The position numbers and the translations under genes are program-made. Below, piece after piece: positions 21,541 to 33,113 of a stretch of DNA of 64,000 nucleotides. Every line of letters starts with the position of its first letter. The first letter of the stretch is position 1. The stretch is from Aralia elata (Eukaryota; Streptophyta; Magnoliopsida; Apiales; Araliaceae). The DNA lies in contig CM068388.1 of assembly GCA_034770075.1 (NCBI GenBank), forward strand, positions 17,417,206-17,481,205. Direction: 5' to 3'. The notes under the pieces are model-generated. The model was not told where the DNA came from. It did no database searches and was given only the letters and a program-made list of their open reading frames with translations.

Positions 21541-22001
21541 TCAATGAAGGTTGAAAGACCCTTCCCAAACATAAACATGCTGATTTCATTTTCTGATGAG
21601 GATTATCCAGTAGATATGGTCGAACCTTATGAATGTGCTTTGGTTAATATAACTCAGGTCGGGTCTGTCGATATGAGGAGAATTATGATAGGCAACGACT
21701 CTTCACTGGATGTGTTGTATTGTCACGCTTACCAGTGGATGGATCTGGAGGGATGAAAAATGGAATAGAGCAGGAGTCACCATTATATGAATTCAGCAAC
21801 GACCCAGTTTATGTGATCAAAACTATTGAACTACTAGTCATCTTTGGGTCAACCCCTCGGCAAGTACAAGTAAATGTTAATTTCTTTGTTGTGCAGGTTG
21901 ATTCTTCTTATAATGTCATACTGGGTAGAACCACGTTAGCTGCATTACATGCCATCACTTCTACACCCCACTTTAAAATTAAATTCCCCACACCAGATTG
22001 A
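21541..22001 (+). pseudogene. Tat1 aspartic protease remnant
   Basis: 21544-21756 reads ISFSDEDYPVDMVEPYECAL and RRIMIGNDSSLDVLYCHAYQ. The active-site position has N-D-S-S where Tat proteases usually show an Asp followed by Gly-Ser-Ser. A frameshift leads to 21720-22001 with RQVQVNVNFFVVQVDSSYNV then ILGRTTLAALHAI, the second half of the fold. Position and motif order are normal for Tat. Confidence 0.75.
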
Positions 22002-22129
22002 GTTGATGAGGTAAAAAGGGATCTGAATATTGCTCGAAAGTGCTACTAGCATACCCTTACTTCATCATCAGTAGGGGTCAGTAATCAAAAATAGATGATG
22101 ACGATTGATATGGAGCCATTTACCGAAGG

Positions 22130-22990
22130 AGTGACCAAACCTCTAGCTCTTCCGACCGAGGAAACTAAAGATGTGGAATTAATACGTGGTAATCTTGAGA
22201 AAATAGTAAAAATTAGAATTGGATTTGGAGAACCATTTTGGACTAGGTTGATTTAGTTACTTCGGGTGTATTTTGACATTTTTGCGTGGACCCCTAGTGA
22301 CATGTCGAGCATTGATGAATCTATGGTAGTTCATTGTTAATCCGAGGAAAAAGCCTATTCGGCATAAGAGGCAAAATTTTACCGTAGAGAGATAGAAGAT
22401 GATAGATGAAGATATTACACAGCTTCTAGAAATGTCGTCTTTGAGATTGATTACCTAGAATGGTTGGCCAATACAGTGTTGGCACAAGAACAAAATGGAA
22501 AGTGGAGCATTTGCATCAACTACATGGATTTAAACAAGGTCTGGCTAAAAGATTTTTATTTGCTTCCATATATATATTAATCAATTGAAAGATGCCACCT
22601 CCGGCTATGCCATTTGAGCTTCCTTAATGCCTTTTCGGGGTACAACTAGATTTCAATGTATAAGGAGGATATCCCGAAGATGACTTTTATCACTCATTGG
22701 GTGATATATGCTTATAAAAAGTGACACTTAGACTGATCAATACGGGGCCACCTATCAGCATATGATGAACAAGGTTTTTTGAAAGCAAATCGGAAAGAAT
22801 ATGAATGTGTATGTCGATGACATAATCCTCAAGAGTATTCCAAAACCACTTGGAGGATCTAGAGGAATGTTTTCAAACTATCTGAGATCACAACATGTGC
22901 CTTAACCCAACTTAGTGCACCTTCGGTCGCGGATCTGGAAAGTTCCTTGGTTATTTAGTTAGTAAAAGAGGGATCAAAGCTAATTAACCT
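22130..22990 (+). pseudogene. Tat1 reverse transcriptase remnant
   Basis: In fragments: NGKWSICINYMDLNKV (about 22495-22542), SFLNAFSGYN (about 22618) followed by a stop, MYKEDIPKMTFIT, and the intact active-site motif NVYVDDIIL at 22804-22830. Numerous in-frame stops and at least two frame changes. Next to the motif, the expected segment before it is shortened. Confidence 0.85.
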
Positions 22991-24119
22991 AGAGAAAATT
23001 AAGGCTATCTTGGATATGAAGTCACCTCAATCGTTTAACGATGTCCAACGCCTGACGGGTCGGGTTGCAACACTTCGGCACTTCATGTCCAGGCCTACCG
23101 AGCGCTGCCTCCCATTCTTTGATACTTTAAAGGGCCCTAAAAATAAGAAGACATTCCAGTGGACCTCGAAGTGTGAAGATGTTTTCTAAGGAATAAAAAA
23201 GTATGTCTTTATCACCTTTGTTGATAAAGCATGTTCCATCCGAACTATTATACTTGTATTTGGTAGCTAGTTCTTTGGCAATAAAGGCAATTTTGGTTCA
23301 GGAGACGGGTGACAAGAAGTACCCAGTTTATTATATTAGTCATACCCTCCGTGATGCTAAGACTTAATATCTGAATATGGAAAAATTTGCATATGCTTTG
23401 ATTATTGCTAATCGAAAATTTTGACACTATTTCCAAGGGCGAGTGAGTGTGGTATACATGGATCAGCCATTGAAGAAAGTCCTTTACATACTGGATGCGT
23501 CGGGGATGCTAGTAGTTTGGGCTTTGGAACTTAGTCAGTTCATCTTGGAGTATCAACCTCGCATAGCTATAAAGGCACAAGCGTCGGAGGATTTTATGAT
23601 AGAATATTCATTCACCGAGCCTGATCAGGTGGTCAAATCTAACTTGGATGTAGGTATAGTGATTGGGAGCAGCCATTGCTACCATCATGGACTTTGTATG
23701 TGGATAGGTCTTCGACCGTCGATGCGAGTAGGGTTAGAATAATCTTGACCAATCCCGAAAGGTTCAAAATATAGCAGGTGATTCGATTTCGGTTTAAGGC
23801 AATGAACAATTAAGGTGAATATATAAGGCTCTTTCAGCAGGATTGAAGTTGACTCAAATTTTAGAGGTCTGACATTTGCATATATTGAGGGATGCTCAAT
23901 TGGTAGTTAAGTAAACATAGGGTCAGTATGAAGCTCGAGGGGCGCTGATGACGAAGTATTTATCCAAAGTGAAGTCATTGCTATATTACTTTATCTCTTA
24001 TTCCCTCTAGAGGTTGATCAGGCTAACAATATTATGGTTGATGCCTTATCGAAGTTGGCTACGACTGCGGTGGAGTCCTTTAAGAGGTCTATTTACCTGG
24101 AAGTTTTGAATGAACCTAT
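22991..24119 (+). pseudogene. Tat1 RNase H and second RNase H remnants
   Basis: First RNase H: LYLYLVASSLAIKAILVQE at about 23245, DKKYPVYYISHTLRDA, then MEKFAYALIIANRKF, and 23443-23742 with MDQPLKKVLYILDASGMLVV. Second RNase H: LCMWIGL/LYVDRSS (about 23690-23720), VIRFRFKAMNN and the tail near LVDALSKLATTA (about 24035). Athila is inserted directly after NEP (24115-24119), and the same coding line resumes at 35981. The segment from about 23557 to 24119 is present a second time at 34081-34704. Confidence 0.8.
24115..24119. other. Target-site duplication CCTAT of Athila, first of three copies
   Basis: CCTAT precedes the left LTR start TGTTGTCC. Further copies: 34700-34704 (before the right LTR) and 35981-35985 (after it). 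Confidence 0.95.
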
Positions 24120-25411
24120 TGTTGTCCAATTTCACAATCAACAATTACGTGCAAGTATACACGATCAACAAGTAATAAAGTGATAAGATAGAGTGTCGAA
24201 CCCACAGGAATTATTATGCTTAATATCTCCAACTGTCAATTTAGATTATGGCTATTCTATTAAACAATCGTAATTTGAATTTTGATTTGAACTTAATTAA
24301 ATTAAACTAACACTAGCAACTATCACAAAGGTTGAAATTCAGATTTAACAAGATTAAGACTACAATATCCCCAGTTATTTATCATAAACCAACCTGTCTA
24401 TGTCTTCCAATCATTCACTTCAATGGAGTTGTTAACAGAAATTCAATTGTATTTATACGTCCTTTTCCAAGTGATCAAATAATCTATCTAATCCAATTAC
24501 TCTACGATATTCCTATACAAAGTTAAAGGATTAAATTCATTAAGTTCCAATTTCCAATTGTTACATGCAACAAAGAGATATTCCTATTCACTTCACTATC
24601 CTAATTATTCAACACATGCAAATAATTAAGAATACATGCTATCTTATCCAGTTCTAACCCTAGATTGCATCTCCCGAATTCATCTAGAATATTATACTAA
24701 TCGTTGGCCAAACAATTAATCAATAAGCATAGAATAAGATAGACAACTCCCATCAATTGAATAACTGGAATTAAATAGATAATTAATTCATAAACATAAC
24801 TGGTTCAATCGTAGCCTTAATTAATGGTTTAGTTCATACTGACAATAAAAACTAGAATACCAAAATAAGTCAACATAATTAATTACAAATCAGAGATAAA
24901 AGATTAAAAGAAAACTCAATATAATCTCTAGCACTCCAATCTGAATTCCTCACGATGCTTGACTTGATCTTCAATCTCCGTGTTCAGCTCTGAAAATTCA
25001 ATCTCTGGATAAGTCTGTGTCCCTTAATCCAATCCTTGATCTCCTATTTATATCTTCCTTTAGTCTCCCAATCAGAATGGTAGCAAGAATCCTTGTTAGC
25101 TTCAACCTTTCCAAAATAACTGAATGTTGGCAAACTTAAATTTTCCATCAGCCGCATTCTCGCCCCGGCGAGCTTTCCTATACAAATCTATCACCCCGGC
25201 GAGCTTTCGCCCCGGCGTGAAAAACAAAGCACGACTTCTCGCCCCGGCGAGGTTGCCTTGCACCCAGCCAATTTTCTTCTTTTGAATCCGTAGCCAGCCA
25301 TGACCTACAAAAGCAATATGAAAACAAGTAAAATATACCAAAAACACTTAGAAAACAAGTAAAGAATAAGCCAAAGACATATCAAACTCGTAGGTTAAAA
25401 CCTACTCATCA
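24120..25411 (-). repeat. Athila left (3') LTR
   Basis: 1292 bp, TGTTGTCCAATT to CTACTCATCA. It matches 34705-35980 closely. Near 25150-25255 it contains four copies of a GC-rich near-palindrome of the type CTCGCCCCGGCGAG. A - strand TATA box is at about 25041-25054. Confidence 0.95.
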
Positions 25412-25426
25412 AATACCCCCAAACTC
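25412..25426 (-). other. Athila polypurine tract
   Basis: On the - strand GAGTTTGGGGGTATT stands directly before the LTR end TGATGAGTAG. Purine-rich and correctly placed. Confidence 0.7.
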
Positions 25427-26597
25427 AAAACTTTGCTTGTCCTTAAGCAAAACACAAAACAAACCAAAATCACCTCTAAACTAGCTACCAACATTAATGC
25501 ATATGCATAACTAACCATACTCAAGCAATTAATCAACACACTTCATAAAAATCCGGCCTCAGAAATCAGTAACTACCAACTCAATTGAATTTCAACCTCA
25601 CATCATCCAAGAGCCAACTATCAGCAGTTATGAATTACTCTCAACCCATCCATAAGTGTATAACATATATCAAACTAACCAGGATATGAACTCAACTCTA
25701 GGTATCACAATGCTCAACAAGAGTCAAATTCACAGATTTTACTTTTAAGCTCAACTACTATTCACTTGCCTTCTCATTTTTTTTCATATTTTTTTTCTTT
25801 AACGAGTGCGTTTTATGCTCTATCTCGTCATTTATCTCGACTAGTGCAATGTTCATCTTTATTAGGCTATTCAATGTCACCCGTGTAACGAACTTTCAAC
25901 CAACGACTCCCAAACCAGACGATTTTAGGGCGCTGAGTGTAAAGACATCTCCTAAGGGCATACTCATTCAAATGACACCGGCCACAAAGACAAACTAGTC
26001 AAGACCTGCTCTTATCTGTCTATATTTAATAATTCTTCACTTTCTTGTACTTAGACAGACATTGAAGTAGAATTTATTCAACAACTTTTATTATTATTAT
26101 TATTATTATTTTCGATCCAACAAGCGATAACAATTTTTTTTTTCATATGAGCACGTGATACACCAAAGAAGAACCAACTCCTAATTACTTCAATACACAT
26201 TTGTGAGCAGTTAAAAACTCAGGGTCTCAAGTAATCAAAACTAAAACAGTTAAACTCCAAATTTAGCAATAAGCATCCATCCTATTAAACTAAAGTAGAA
26301 CTAATCAAATTTCATCATCGGCTATCCCTAAATGACTTCCATTAATGCATTGCTTGAATACCCCTAAATGCAATACTATATGATCTTATGCTACTAAATT
26401 TTTGGGTTTTTGGATTTTTCCATTTTTTTTTAAATAAATAGTTAATGCAATCTAACATGAATAATACAAATAAAACTAAAAACGCAACTAAATGAGAAAA
26501 TTCTAAAAATAACACACACCCCCTAAACTCAAACGATACAATGTCCTCATTGTGCGAAAAATAAAGAAAATAAAGAACAGAGGACTTCCCTGACAGA
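25427..26597. other. Athila 3' untranslated region
   Basis: Between polypurine tract and extra ORF; AT-rich, with ATT repeats at about 26090-26110. ORF 26342-26683 on the - strand overlaps the end of the extra ORF in another frame and shows no domain. I see no gene here. Confidence 0.6.
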
Positions 26598-27830
26598 TCA
26601 AGCAGTAGGCCCGAACTCGTCATCATCATCTGGGGTTGGTGGTGGAAAAACTGGCAATGGCTGCACTTCTGGAAAGTGAACATAGTCCATCAACGATTGC
26701 ATATTAGAATACATGTTTGATATCGGTTGCGTACAACTCTGCTGATAAGCAAACATATGCTCCTGTCGATCCGCCAACCGTTGGTTCTGCCTCAATATGG
26801 TTTTATGCTGAGAATCAATAAGGCGCTGTAGCTCACGAAATTGAAGGCTGGACTTAGACTTGCCTGTGCCGGTAGAAGTAGAAGGACCCTCCGAAGGACT
26901 CGCACCCTCGTCATCATCAGATTCATGTTCTTCTTCAGCAGCAGGAGAATGAATGATATACCCCATACCACGAGGATGTGACTCACCTCCTTCCCATTCC
27001 TTATAGCGTGCAATCAGACGGTGGTCCAAAAGTAGCAAAGGCTGCTGCAAAGCTTCCTCAGCTCCCCAACGAACTCCCGCACGAAGAAATAACCCACAGA
27101 TCAAAGAAGGGTGTGGCAAACCACCCTGACTATGCAAAGTCCGTAAAGTGCGGCGAATCGACGCCTCAATCAACTGACCCACATTGATCTCAATCCTCGT
27201 CACAATAGCATATAACAATAAAGCTTTCTCCTTGGGTACATCACTCACGTGCTGTGATGGCATCAATTTAACAGAGAGGAAAGCATACCATACCTTCCCA
27301 TAACGACTCAAGTCCTTGCTATGGAACGAAATTGCTGCACGTGGCCCTATAGATATCCAAGTCGTCCCCGGTTTACACAAGTCAGTAACCACCTTCTCCA
27401 AATTCGGTCCCGCCTCAAGAAATTGAGTATATCTACAGCTTGTATCAGGCCTCAAGTTATAGTATTCATTGATTGACTAGGCGCTGAATGAAACTGTCTT
27501 ACCCCGTATTATAACCTCGCATGGAGCCGCGTCCTCTGCATTGGCATAAAACTCTTTGACAATGGCTATACATGCAGGTTCCGGATGGGCAGTGAATGTC
27601 TCCCATCCCCTCTCTACTATCTGAAGCATCATCTCACCATCTACCACTTCGTCAGGTGTGAGACCGCGCTCGGGAGTTAGAGTTTTACCTGATGTATACG
27701 ATTTATATCTGTTAGCCGCCTCCGCACTGACAAATTTTCGTCTATCAAACTGCCTGGATGGTGTAGACGATGATCCCTTACCCCGATGCCGCTTCGGAGC
27801 CATGATTGATAACTTAACAAACAAACCCAA
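26598..27830 (-). pseudogene. Athila extra ORF (putative plant transposon protein family), one stop
   Basis: Two - strand pieces in the same frame, 27830-27477 and 27455-26598, are separated only by a TAG at 27477-27479, together about 410 codons. The N-terminus MAPKRHRGKGSSSTPSRQFD and later RKFVSAEAANRY, LTPERGL, KVWYAFLSVKLMPSQHVSDV, KALLLYAIVTRIEINVGQLI resemble the plant transposon protein often found 3' of Athila pol. The C-terminal third is acidic and Ser-rich (EEEHESDDDEGASPSEG), then Gln-rich with a possible coil (LQFRELQRLIDSQHKTILRQ), ending PTPDDDDEFGPTA. It occupies the place of an env-like ORF, but I see no signal peptide or clear membrane segment, so an envelope role is not supported. 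Confidence 0.7.
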
Positions 27831-28755
27831 ACAAATAATCTGCTATGCAATACAACTTCCCCCCCAAACTCCAACTGTACTAACTCCCAACTGATAGTGG
27901 CACGGTACAATGGAACTGATTGGGTGATGTTGCGTGGGTGAACTGATTGATTTGCTCCTTAAATTAAATGTAAACCCTAAAACGCGTGCATGCAATGATG
28001 AAGCGGATGAAAATTATGAAAACAACAGAGTATGCCTCCTATTGAATGAGAGATGGTTTAGAATGAAGTTAGGGTTTGATTTTAAAGAGGAGTGTATTAA
28101 GGTTTGTGTAGGAATCCGAATATGGAAACAAATTGGAAGGAAATTAGAAGAGAAATTAGATAGAAGAAGATTTGGTTGGTATAGGAGAGTTAGAAATAAG
28201 AGTTCGGAGAAGTTGCATGGGTGTAGGAATGTTATAAATCGAATTGGGATCGGTTTTTAAAAACAGAAATCCGTGATTCTCGCCGGGGCGAGAAGTTTAT
28301 ACTTGTGAATCTCGTCGGGGCGAGAAAGGACATAGAGGAATGGGCTGGGGCGAGAAAAATTTGCGCTGGAGCGAGTTTTGGCAGAGAGGTTCTCACCGAG
28401 GCGAGAGAATCCCTAGTATATTTTTCTCGCCAGGGCGAGAATCCTCTGTCTTGAAATTTTTTTTATTTTCCTGCTTGATCCTCTTGTCTTCACTTGGTAC
28501 CATCCCAATTAGCATGTCTCTTCTTCCAATGCATTCCCATAGACTTTATCCCTGTTCCAAAGAATAACAGTATAAATGAGTTCAACCAAGAAGGATTTAA
28601 AGAAATAATTCAAACAAAAACAAATTAAACTCCTACTACTAACTAAAACAACTTAGTAAATATACTAAATCTATGAAAGCAATAAAATAACATGATTGGG
28701 TTGCCTCCCATCAAGCGCTTGGTTTATAGTCGTCAGCCCGACTTCCTCAACGATA
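27831..28755. other. Athila spacer between pol and extra ORF
   Basis: No recognisable protein. ORFs 27934-28260 and 28340-28567 on the + strand are antisense to the element and show no family motifs. It contains the GC-rich palindrome cluster at 28270-28445. Confidence 0.6.
28270..28445. repeat. Cluster of six GC-rich palindromic motifs
   Basis: Six variants of TTCTCGCCGGGGCGAGAA in 175 bases: near 28277 (perfect arms), 28311, 28342, 28366, 28392 and 28424. The copies differ mostly by single bases inside the arms. Related motifs with the inner bases as CCCC occur four times in the left LTR (25150-25255) and in eroded form in the right LTR (35742-35822). The rest of the element is AT-rich, so these islands stand out. 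Confidence 0.85.
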
Positions 28756-31299
28756 TTAGTCATCAGTTTGATCGGGAGAAGAGAGATGAATCACTGATGC
28801 TTGCCGATCCACATCGCCTCCCCAATAATGTTTGAGTCGCTGACCATTGACTTTGAATGTGCGCTTTGAATTTGGTTCCTCGACGTCAATTGCTCTGTGA
28901 GGACCTACAATAGTGACAATGAAAGGACATGACCATCTAGACTTCAGCTTCCCAGGAAATAATCGCAGCCTAGAGTTGAACAATAGTACAGCTTGTCTCG
29001 GTTCGAATTTCCGATCAACTATCAGTTTGTCATGCCACCTCTTGACTTTTTCTTTGTACAACTTAGCATTCTCATAGGCGTGGTGACGAAATTCCTCCAT
29101 CTCGTTCAATTGAAGCAACCTTTTCTCCCCAGCTGCTTGGAGATCAAAGTTTAATTTCTGAATCGCCCAATAGGCCTTGTGCTCAAGTTCGACCGGTAAA
29201 TGACAGACTTTTCCATAGACCATGCGATACGGCGACATTCCAATGGAATTCTTATAAGCTGTGCGATATGCCCATAAAGCATCGTCTAATTTCATCGCCC
29301 AATCCTTTCGAGATGGGTTTACCACTTTCTCCAAAATTTGCTTAATTTCCCGATTTGAAACCTCCGTTTGGCCATTTGTTTGGGGGTGATAAGTCGTAGC
29401 GATCCGGTGTTTGACTCCGTATTTAGCCAACAACTTAGTGAACTGTTTGTTGCAAAAGTGGGTACCTTCGTCACTGATTATGGCTCTTGGTGTACCGAAT
29501 TGAGTAAAAATATTCTTCTGCAAGAACCGTAGAACTACTTTGGCATCATTTTTGGGTAATGCAGATGCTTCAACCCATTTTGATACATAATCCACAGCCA
29601 AAAGTATGTATTGATTGTTAAATGACGAAGGGAATGGCTCCATAAAGTCAATGCCCCATACATCGAAAAGTTCAACTTCAAGGATAGTGCTGAGAGGCAT
29701 TTTGTGCCGCTTCGAAATGTTTCCAACCCTTTGACATCTATCGCACTTTAGCACAAGAAAATGGGCATCCTTGAACAACGAAGGCCAGAAAAACCCCGAT
29801 TGTAGCACCTTTGCTGCAGTTCTTTCTCCCCCATAATGTCCTCCATAATCTGACGAATGGCAATGAGTCAAGATGCTCTCCATTTCTTCCTGTGGCACAC
29901 AACGTCGTATCATCTGATCCGCACAAGTTTTGAAGAGGAATGGCTCATCCCAGAAGTACTGCTTAACATCATGGAGAAATTTCTTTCTTGGCTGAGAAGT
30001 GAAATCTTGCGGAAGAACATTACTGACTAGGAAGTTCACGTAATCAGCATACCAAGGTATTTCGGTGTTGATACGAAATAACTGCTTATCAGGAAACGAC
30101 TCATTGATTACCACATCATTCTTTTTCTGAATGTCGGGATGCTCTAAACTTGAAAGATGATCGGCCACTTGATTCTCCGTACCTTTCCTATCTCGAATCT
30201 CTAAGTCAAATTCTTGTAATAGAAGGACCCATCGAATCAGCCTTAGTTTGGCATCCTTCTTTGCAATCAAGTATTTGATGGCTGAATGATCAGTGTACAC
30301 TATCACCTTGGTTCCAATCAGATATGCTCGAAATTTATCAAAGGCAAATACTACTGCAAGTAACTCTTTTTCTGTAGTAGTGTAATTCAATTCAGCTTCA
30401 GTTAGTGTCATACTTGAGTAATAAATGGTGTGAAAAATCTTATCTCTTCGCTGTCCCAACACAGCTCCCACTGCATAATCACTCACGTCACACATCAACT
30501 CAAAAGGTAAAGTCCAATCCGGAGCAATTATGATCGGGGTTGTGACTAATTTCTGTTTCAGCACTTCAAAGGCTTTGATGCAAGCTTGATCCATCTTGAA
30601 GGGAACATCTTTCTCAAGGAGTGAACACAATGGTTTTGAAATTTTTGAGAAGTCCTTGATGAATCGACGGTAGAATCCTGCATGTCCGAGAAAACTTCTA
30701 ACGCCTTTCACCGATGTCGGTGGTGGTAACTTTTCAATGGTTTCAATCTTTGCTCTATCCACCTCTAAGCCTGCTTCGGACACTTTATACCCCAGAATAA
30801 TCCCTTCTTGCACCATAAAGTGGCATTTTCCCCAATTAAGAACCAGATTTGTCTCCACACAATGCTTCAACACTAAGATGAGATTGCTAAGACACAAATC
30901 AAAACTGTCACCGAACACAGAAAAGTCATCCATGAATACCTCTAAATTCTGCTCAACCATATCCGAGAAGATAGCCATCATGCATCGCTGGAATGTAACT
31001 GGTGCATTACATAACCCGAAAGACATTCTCCGGAATGCAAACGTTCCATAAGGGCATGTGAAAGTCATTTTCTCTTGGTCCTCCGGAGCTATGTCTATCT
31101 GGTTATATCCTGAGTAACCGTCAAGCAGGCAGTAAAACTGATGACCGGACAACCTATCCAACATCTGATCAATAAATGGCAGTGGGAAGTGATCCTTGCG
31201 AGTAGCTTTATTCAACTTGCGGTAATCTATACACACTCGCCAACCTGTAACTGTTCTAGTAGAAATGAGTTCATTATTCTCGTTTTCAATCACTGTCAT
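28756..31299 (-). CDS. pol: Athila Pol: RT, RNase H, integrase
   Basis: One open frame of 847 codons, the longest in the window. RT: GWRVCIDYRKLNKATRKDHF, FYCLLDGYSGYNQI, SFGLCNAPVTFQRCM, active site EVFMDDFSVFGDS. RNase H: FELMCDVSDYAVGAVLGQ, TEKELLAVVFAFDKFR, VYTDHSAIKYL. Integrase: zinc module ILTHCHSSDYGGHYGG and KCDRCQRVG, core WGIDFMEPFP (first Asp), IISDEGTHF (second Asp), HPQTNGQTEVSNREIKQILE (catalytic Glu), C-terminal GKLKSRWSCPF. The frame lacks the RT N-terminus, which is in another frame at 31688-31296; the junction lies in an A5G6 run on the coding strand. Catalytic residues of all three domains are present. The loss of the upstream frame and of the leader makes it defective. 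Confidence 0.95.
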   Translation of the reverse strand: MTVIENENNELISTRTVTGWRVCIDYRKLNKATRKDHFPLPFIDQMLDRLSGHQFYCLLDGYSGYNQIDIAPEDQEKMTFTCPYGTFAFRRMSFGLCNAPVTFQRCMMAIFSDMVEQNLEVFMDDFSVFGDSFDLCLSNLILVLKHCVETNLVLNWGKCHFMVQEGIILGYKVSEAGLEVDRAKIETIEKLPPPTSVKGVRSFLGHAGFYRRFIKDFSKISKPLCSLLEKDVPFKMDQACIKAFEVLKQKLVTTPIIIAPDWTLPFELMCDVSDYAVGAVLGQRRDKIFHTIYYSSMTLTEAELNYTTTEKELLAVVFAFDKFRAYLIGTKVIVYTDHSAIKYLIAKKDAKLRLIRWVLLLQEFDLEIRDRKGTENQVADHLSSLEHPDIQKKNDVVINESFPDKQLFRINTEIPWYADYVNFLVSNVLPQDFTSQPRKKFLHDVKQYFWDEPFLFKTCADQMIRRCVPQEEMESILTHCHSSDYGGHYGGERTAAKVLQSGFFWPSLFKDAHFLVLKCDRCQRVGNISKRHKMPLSTILEVELFDVWGIDFMEPFPSSFNNQYILLAVDYVSKWVEASALPKNDAKVVLRFLQKNIFTQFGTPRAIISDEGTHFCNKQFTKLLAKYGVKHRIATTYHPQTNGQTEVSNREIKQILEKVVNPSRKDWAMKLDDALWAYRTAYKNSIGMSPYRMVYGKVCHLPVELEHKAYWAIQKLNFDLQAAGEKRLLQLNEMEEFRHHAYENAKLYKEKVKRWHDKLIVDRKFEPRQAVLLFNSRLRLFPGKLKSRWSCPFIVTIVGPHRAIDVEEPNSKRTFKVNGQRLKHYWGGDVDRQASVIHLSSPDQTDD

Positions 31300-32075
31300 C
31301 CCCCCTTTTTAGGAACACACTTTACAGGACTCACCCACGAACTGTCTAAAATCAGGTAGATAATACCGGCATCTAACCACTTGATGATTTCCTTCTTCAC
31401 TACATCCTTCATGATCGGATTCAATCTTCTTTGTTGCTCAATAACCGGTTTTGCTCCTTCTTCAAGCAGAATTTTGTGCATGCAAAACGACGGACTAATT
31501 CCCTTGATGTCTGCTATTGTCCACCCAATTGCGGTTTTATACTCACACAAAACCCTTAACAGTTTTTCTTCTTGAGATTCATTCAAATGAGCAGAAACTA
31601 TCACTGGTAGCATGTTCGAGTCTCCCAAATAAGCATACCGTAGATGAGATGGAAGAGGTTTAAGCTCAAGCACATGTGGCTCTTCCACTGACGGTTTGGA
31701 CCTCTTTTCTCCTTCGTTTGGCCGGTCAATGACATCAAATTGCCTGCTAAATTTCCGAGGAATAGGTAATGAGTCTAGAACCTTGACATAATCCCACTCA
31801 TCACAATCATCAAAAGTGTCTATCCCAACTAGGGCAGCTTTTAATGGATCTTCACAATAACTTGCACTGGTTCATTCACGCACGATTTCATCCAGCAGGT
31901 CTATCCGTAAGCATTCCTCGCCTTCCTTAGGGAATTTCATCGATTTAAACACATTAAAGGTGACTTCTTGATCTTGAACTCTCATTGTCAATTCATCTTT
32001 TTGTATATCTATCAACGTTCTCCATGTTGCTAAGAATGGACGACCTAATATGATGGGGATTTCTTTATCCTCTTC
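31296..32075 (-). pseudogene. Athila protease end, linker and RT N-terminus
   Basis: Same frame as the protease ORF upstream. After the stop at 32076-32078 it reads KEIPIILGRPFLAT (end of protease), then a linker with a second stop at about 31871. The open stretch 31688-31296 reads LKPLPSHLRYAYLGD, TAIGWTIADIKGISPSFCMH, RRLNPIMKDVVKKEI and ends SWVSPVKCVPKKGG. This is the N-terminal part of RT; a one-base length change in the A/G run moves the rest to the next frame. Confidence 0.85.
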
Positions 32076-33113
32076 CTAATCCAAAATGACGAAGTCAGCT
32101 GGGAAGATGAATTTATCAACCTTAACCAAGATATCTTCCACAATACCCATTGGATATGTTACTGACCTGTCTGCCAACTGCAAGCTGATGTTCGTCGGTT
32201 TTGGTGCCTTTAGCCCAAGCTGAGTGTAAACTGATAACGGCATTAAATTGATGTTAGCCCCTAAGTCACACAATGCCCTTCCAGAGAACTGGTTACCAAT
32301 TACACATGGAATACTGAAGCTTCCTGGATCCTTTAGTTTGGGTGGCAACTTGTTCTGCAAAATTGCACTGCATTCCTCGGTTAATGCCACCGTCTCAAAA
32401 TCACCCAATTTTCTCTTCTTTGACAAAACCTCCTTCATGAATTTCGCATAACTGGGCATTTGTTCCAGGGCTTCTGCAAATGGTATATTAATGCGTAGTT
32501 TCTTAAAAACATCTAAGAATCTGGAAAATTGCTTATCTAGCTTGGCCTTCTGCAATCTTTGAGGGAATGGTACGGGAGGTACTACACTATCTGGCTTGAG
32601 TTCCTTTGACTTTGCCTCCGAACCTGTGTCCTTCACCTTTTCTGATTCATTCACCTTACTTTTCACCGGGGCTTCCTCATCCTCATTCTCCACAACTGTT
32701 TTTGGTTTAGAATTTCCTTTAACCGCATCAGGCAGCTCTTTTCCACTCCTTAAAGTAACAGCCTTGCAGTGTTCTTTTCCATCCGTTCTTGGGTTAATCT
32801 CTGTATCACTTGGAAGTGCTCCTTGTGGTCGATTGTTCAAAACATGAACCAACTGTCCCAGCTGATTTTCCAAGTTCCTAATTGACACTGCTTGGCTTAT
32901 CAATTTCAAATCTACCTGAGTTAACAGCTTATCTTGATCATTCATTCTTTTCTCAGATGTTGTGATGAATCTTGCCAACGACTCTTCTAAGCTCGGTTTT
33001 CTTTCTGCATGTTGTGGAGCGTGGTTCTGAAAACCTGGGGGATTCTGTGATCTTGGAGCTGGATTTTGAGTCTGAGTGTTATTGCTCCAAAGAAACCCGG
33101 ATGATTCTTCCAC
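32076..33113 (-). pseudogene. Athila Gag C-terminal part and aspartic protease
   Basis: 345 open codons. Features: SLEESLARFITTSEKRMNDQ, NLENQLGQLVHVLNNRPQG, a charged linker, FPQRLQKAKLDKQFSRFLDV then FKKLRINIPFAEAL, and the protease with CVIGNQFSGRALCDLGANIN, LMPLSVY. The active site reads D-L-G, which is common in Athila. It ends at a stop inside the protease fold (VILD), though the same frame continues into 31688-31296. Confidence 0.85.

Noticed and set aside
24332..24526. 64-codon + strand ORF repeated at 34917-35111
   Set aside because: Lies in the two Athila LTRs; repeated because the LTR is repeated.
26598..27830. Envelope protein of Athila
   Set aside because: No signal peptide or clear membrane segment; motifs fit the plant transposon protein family instead.
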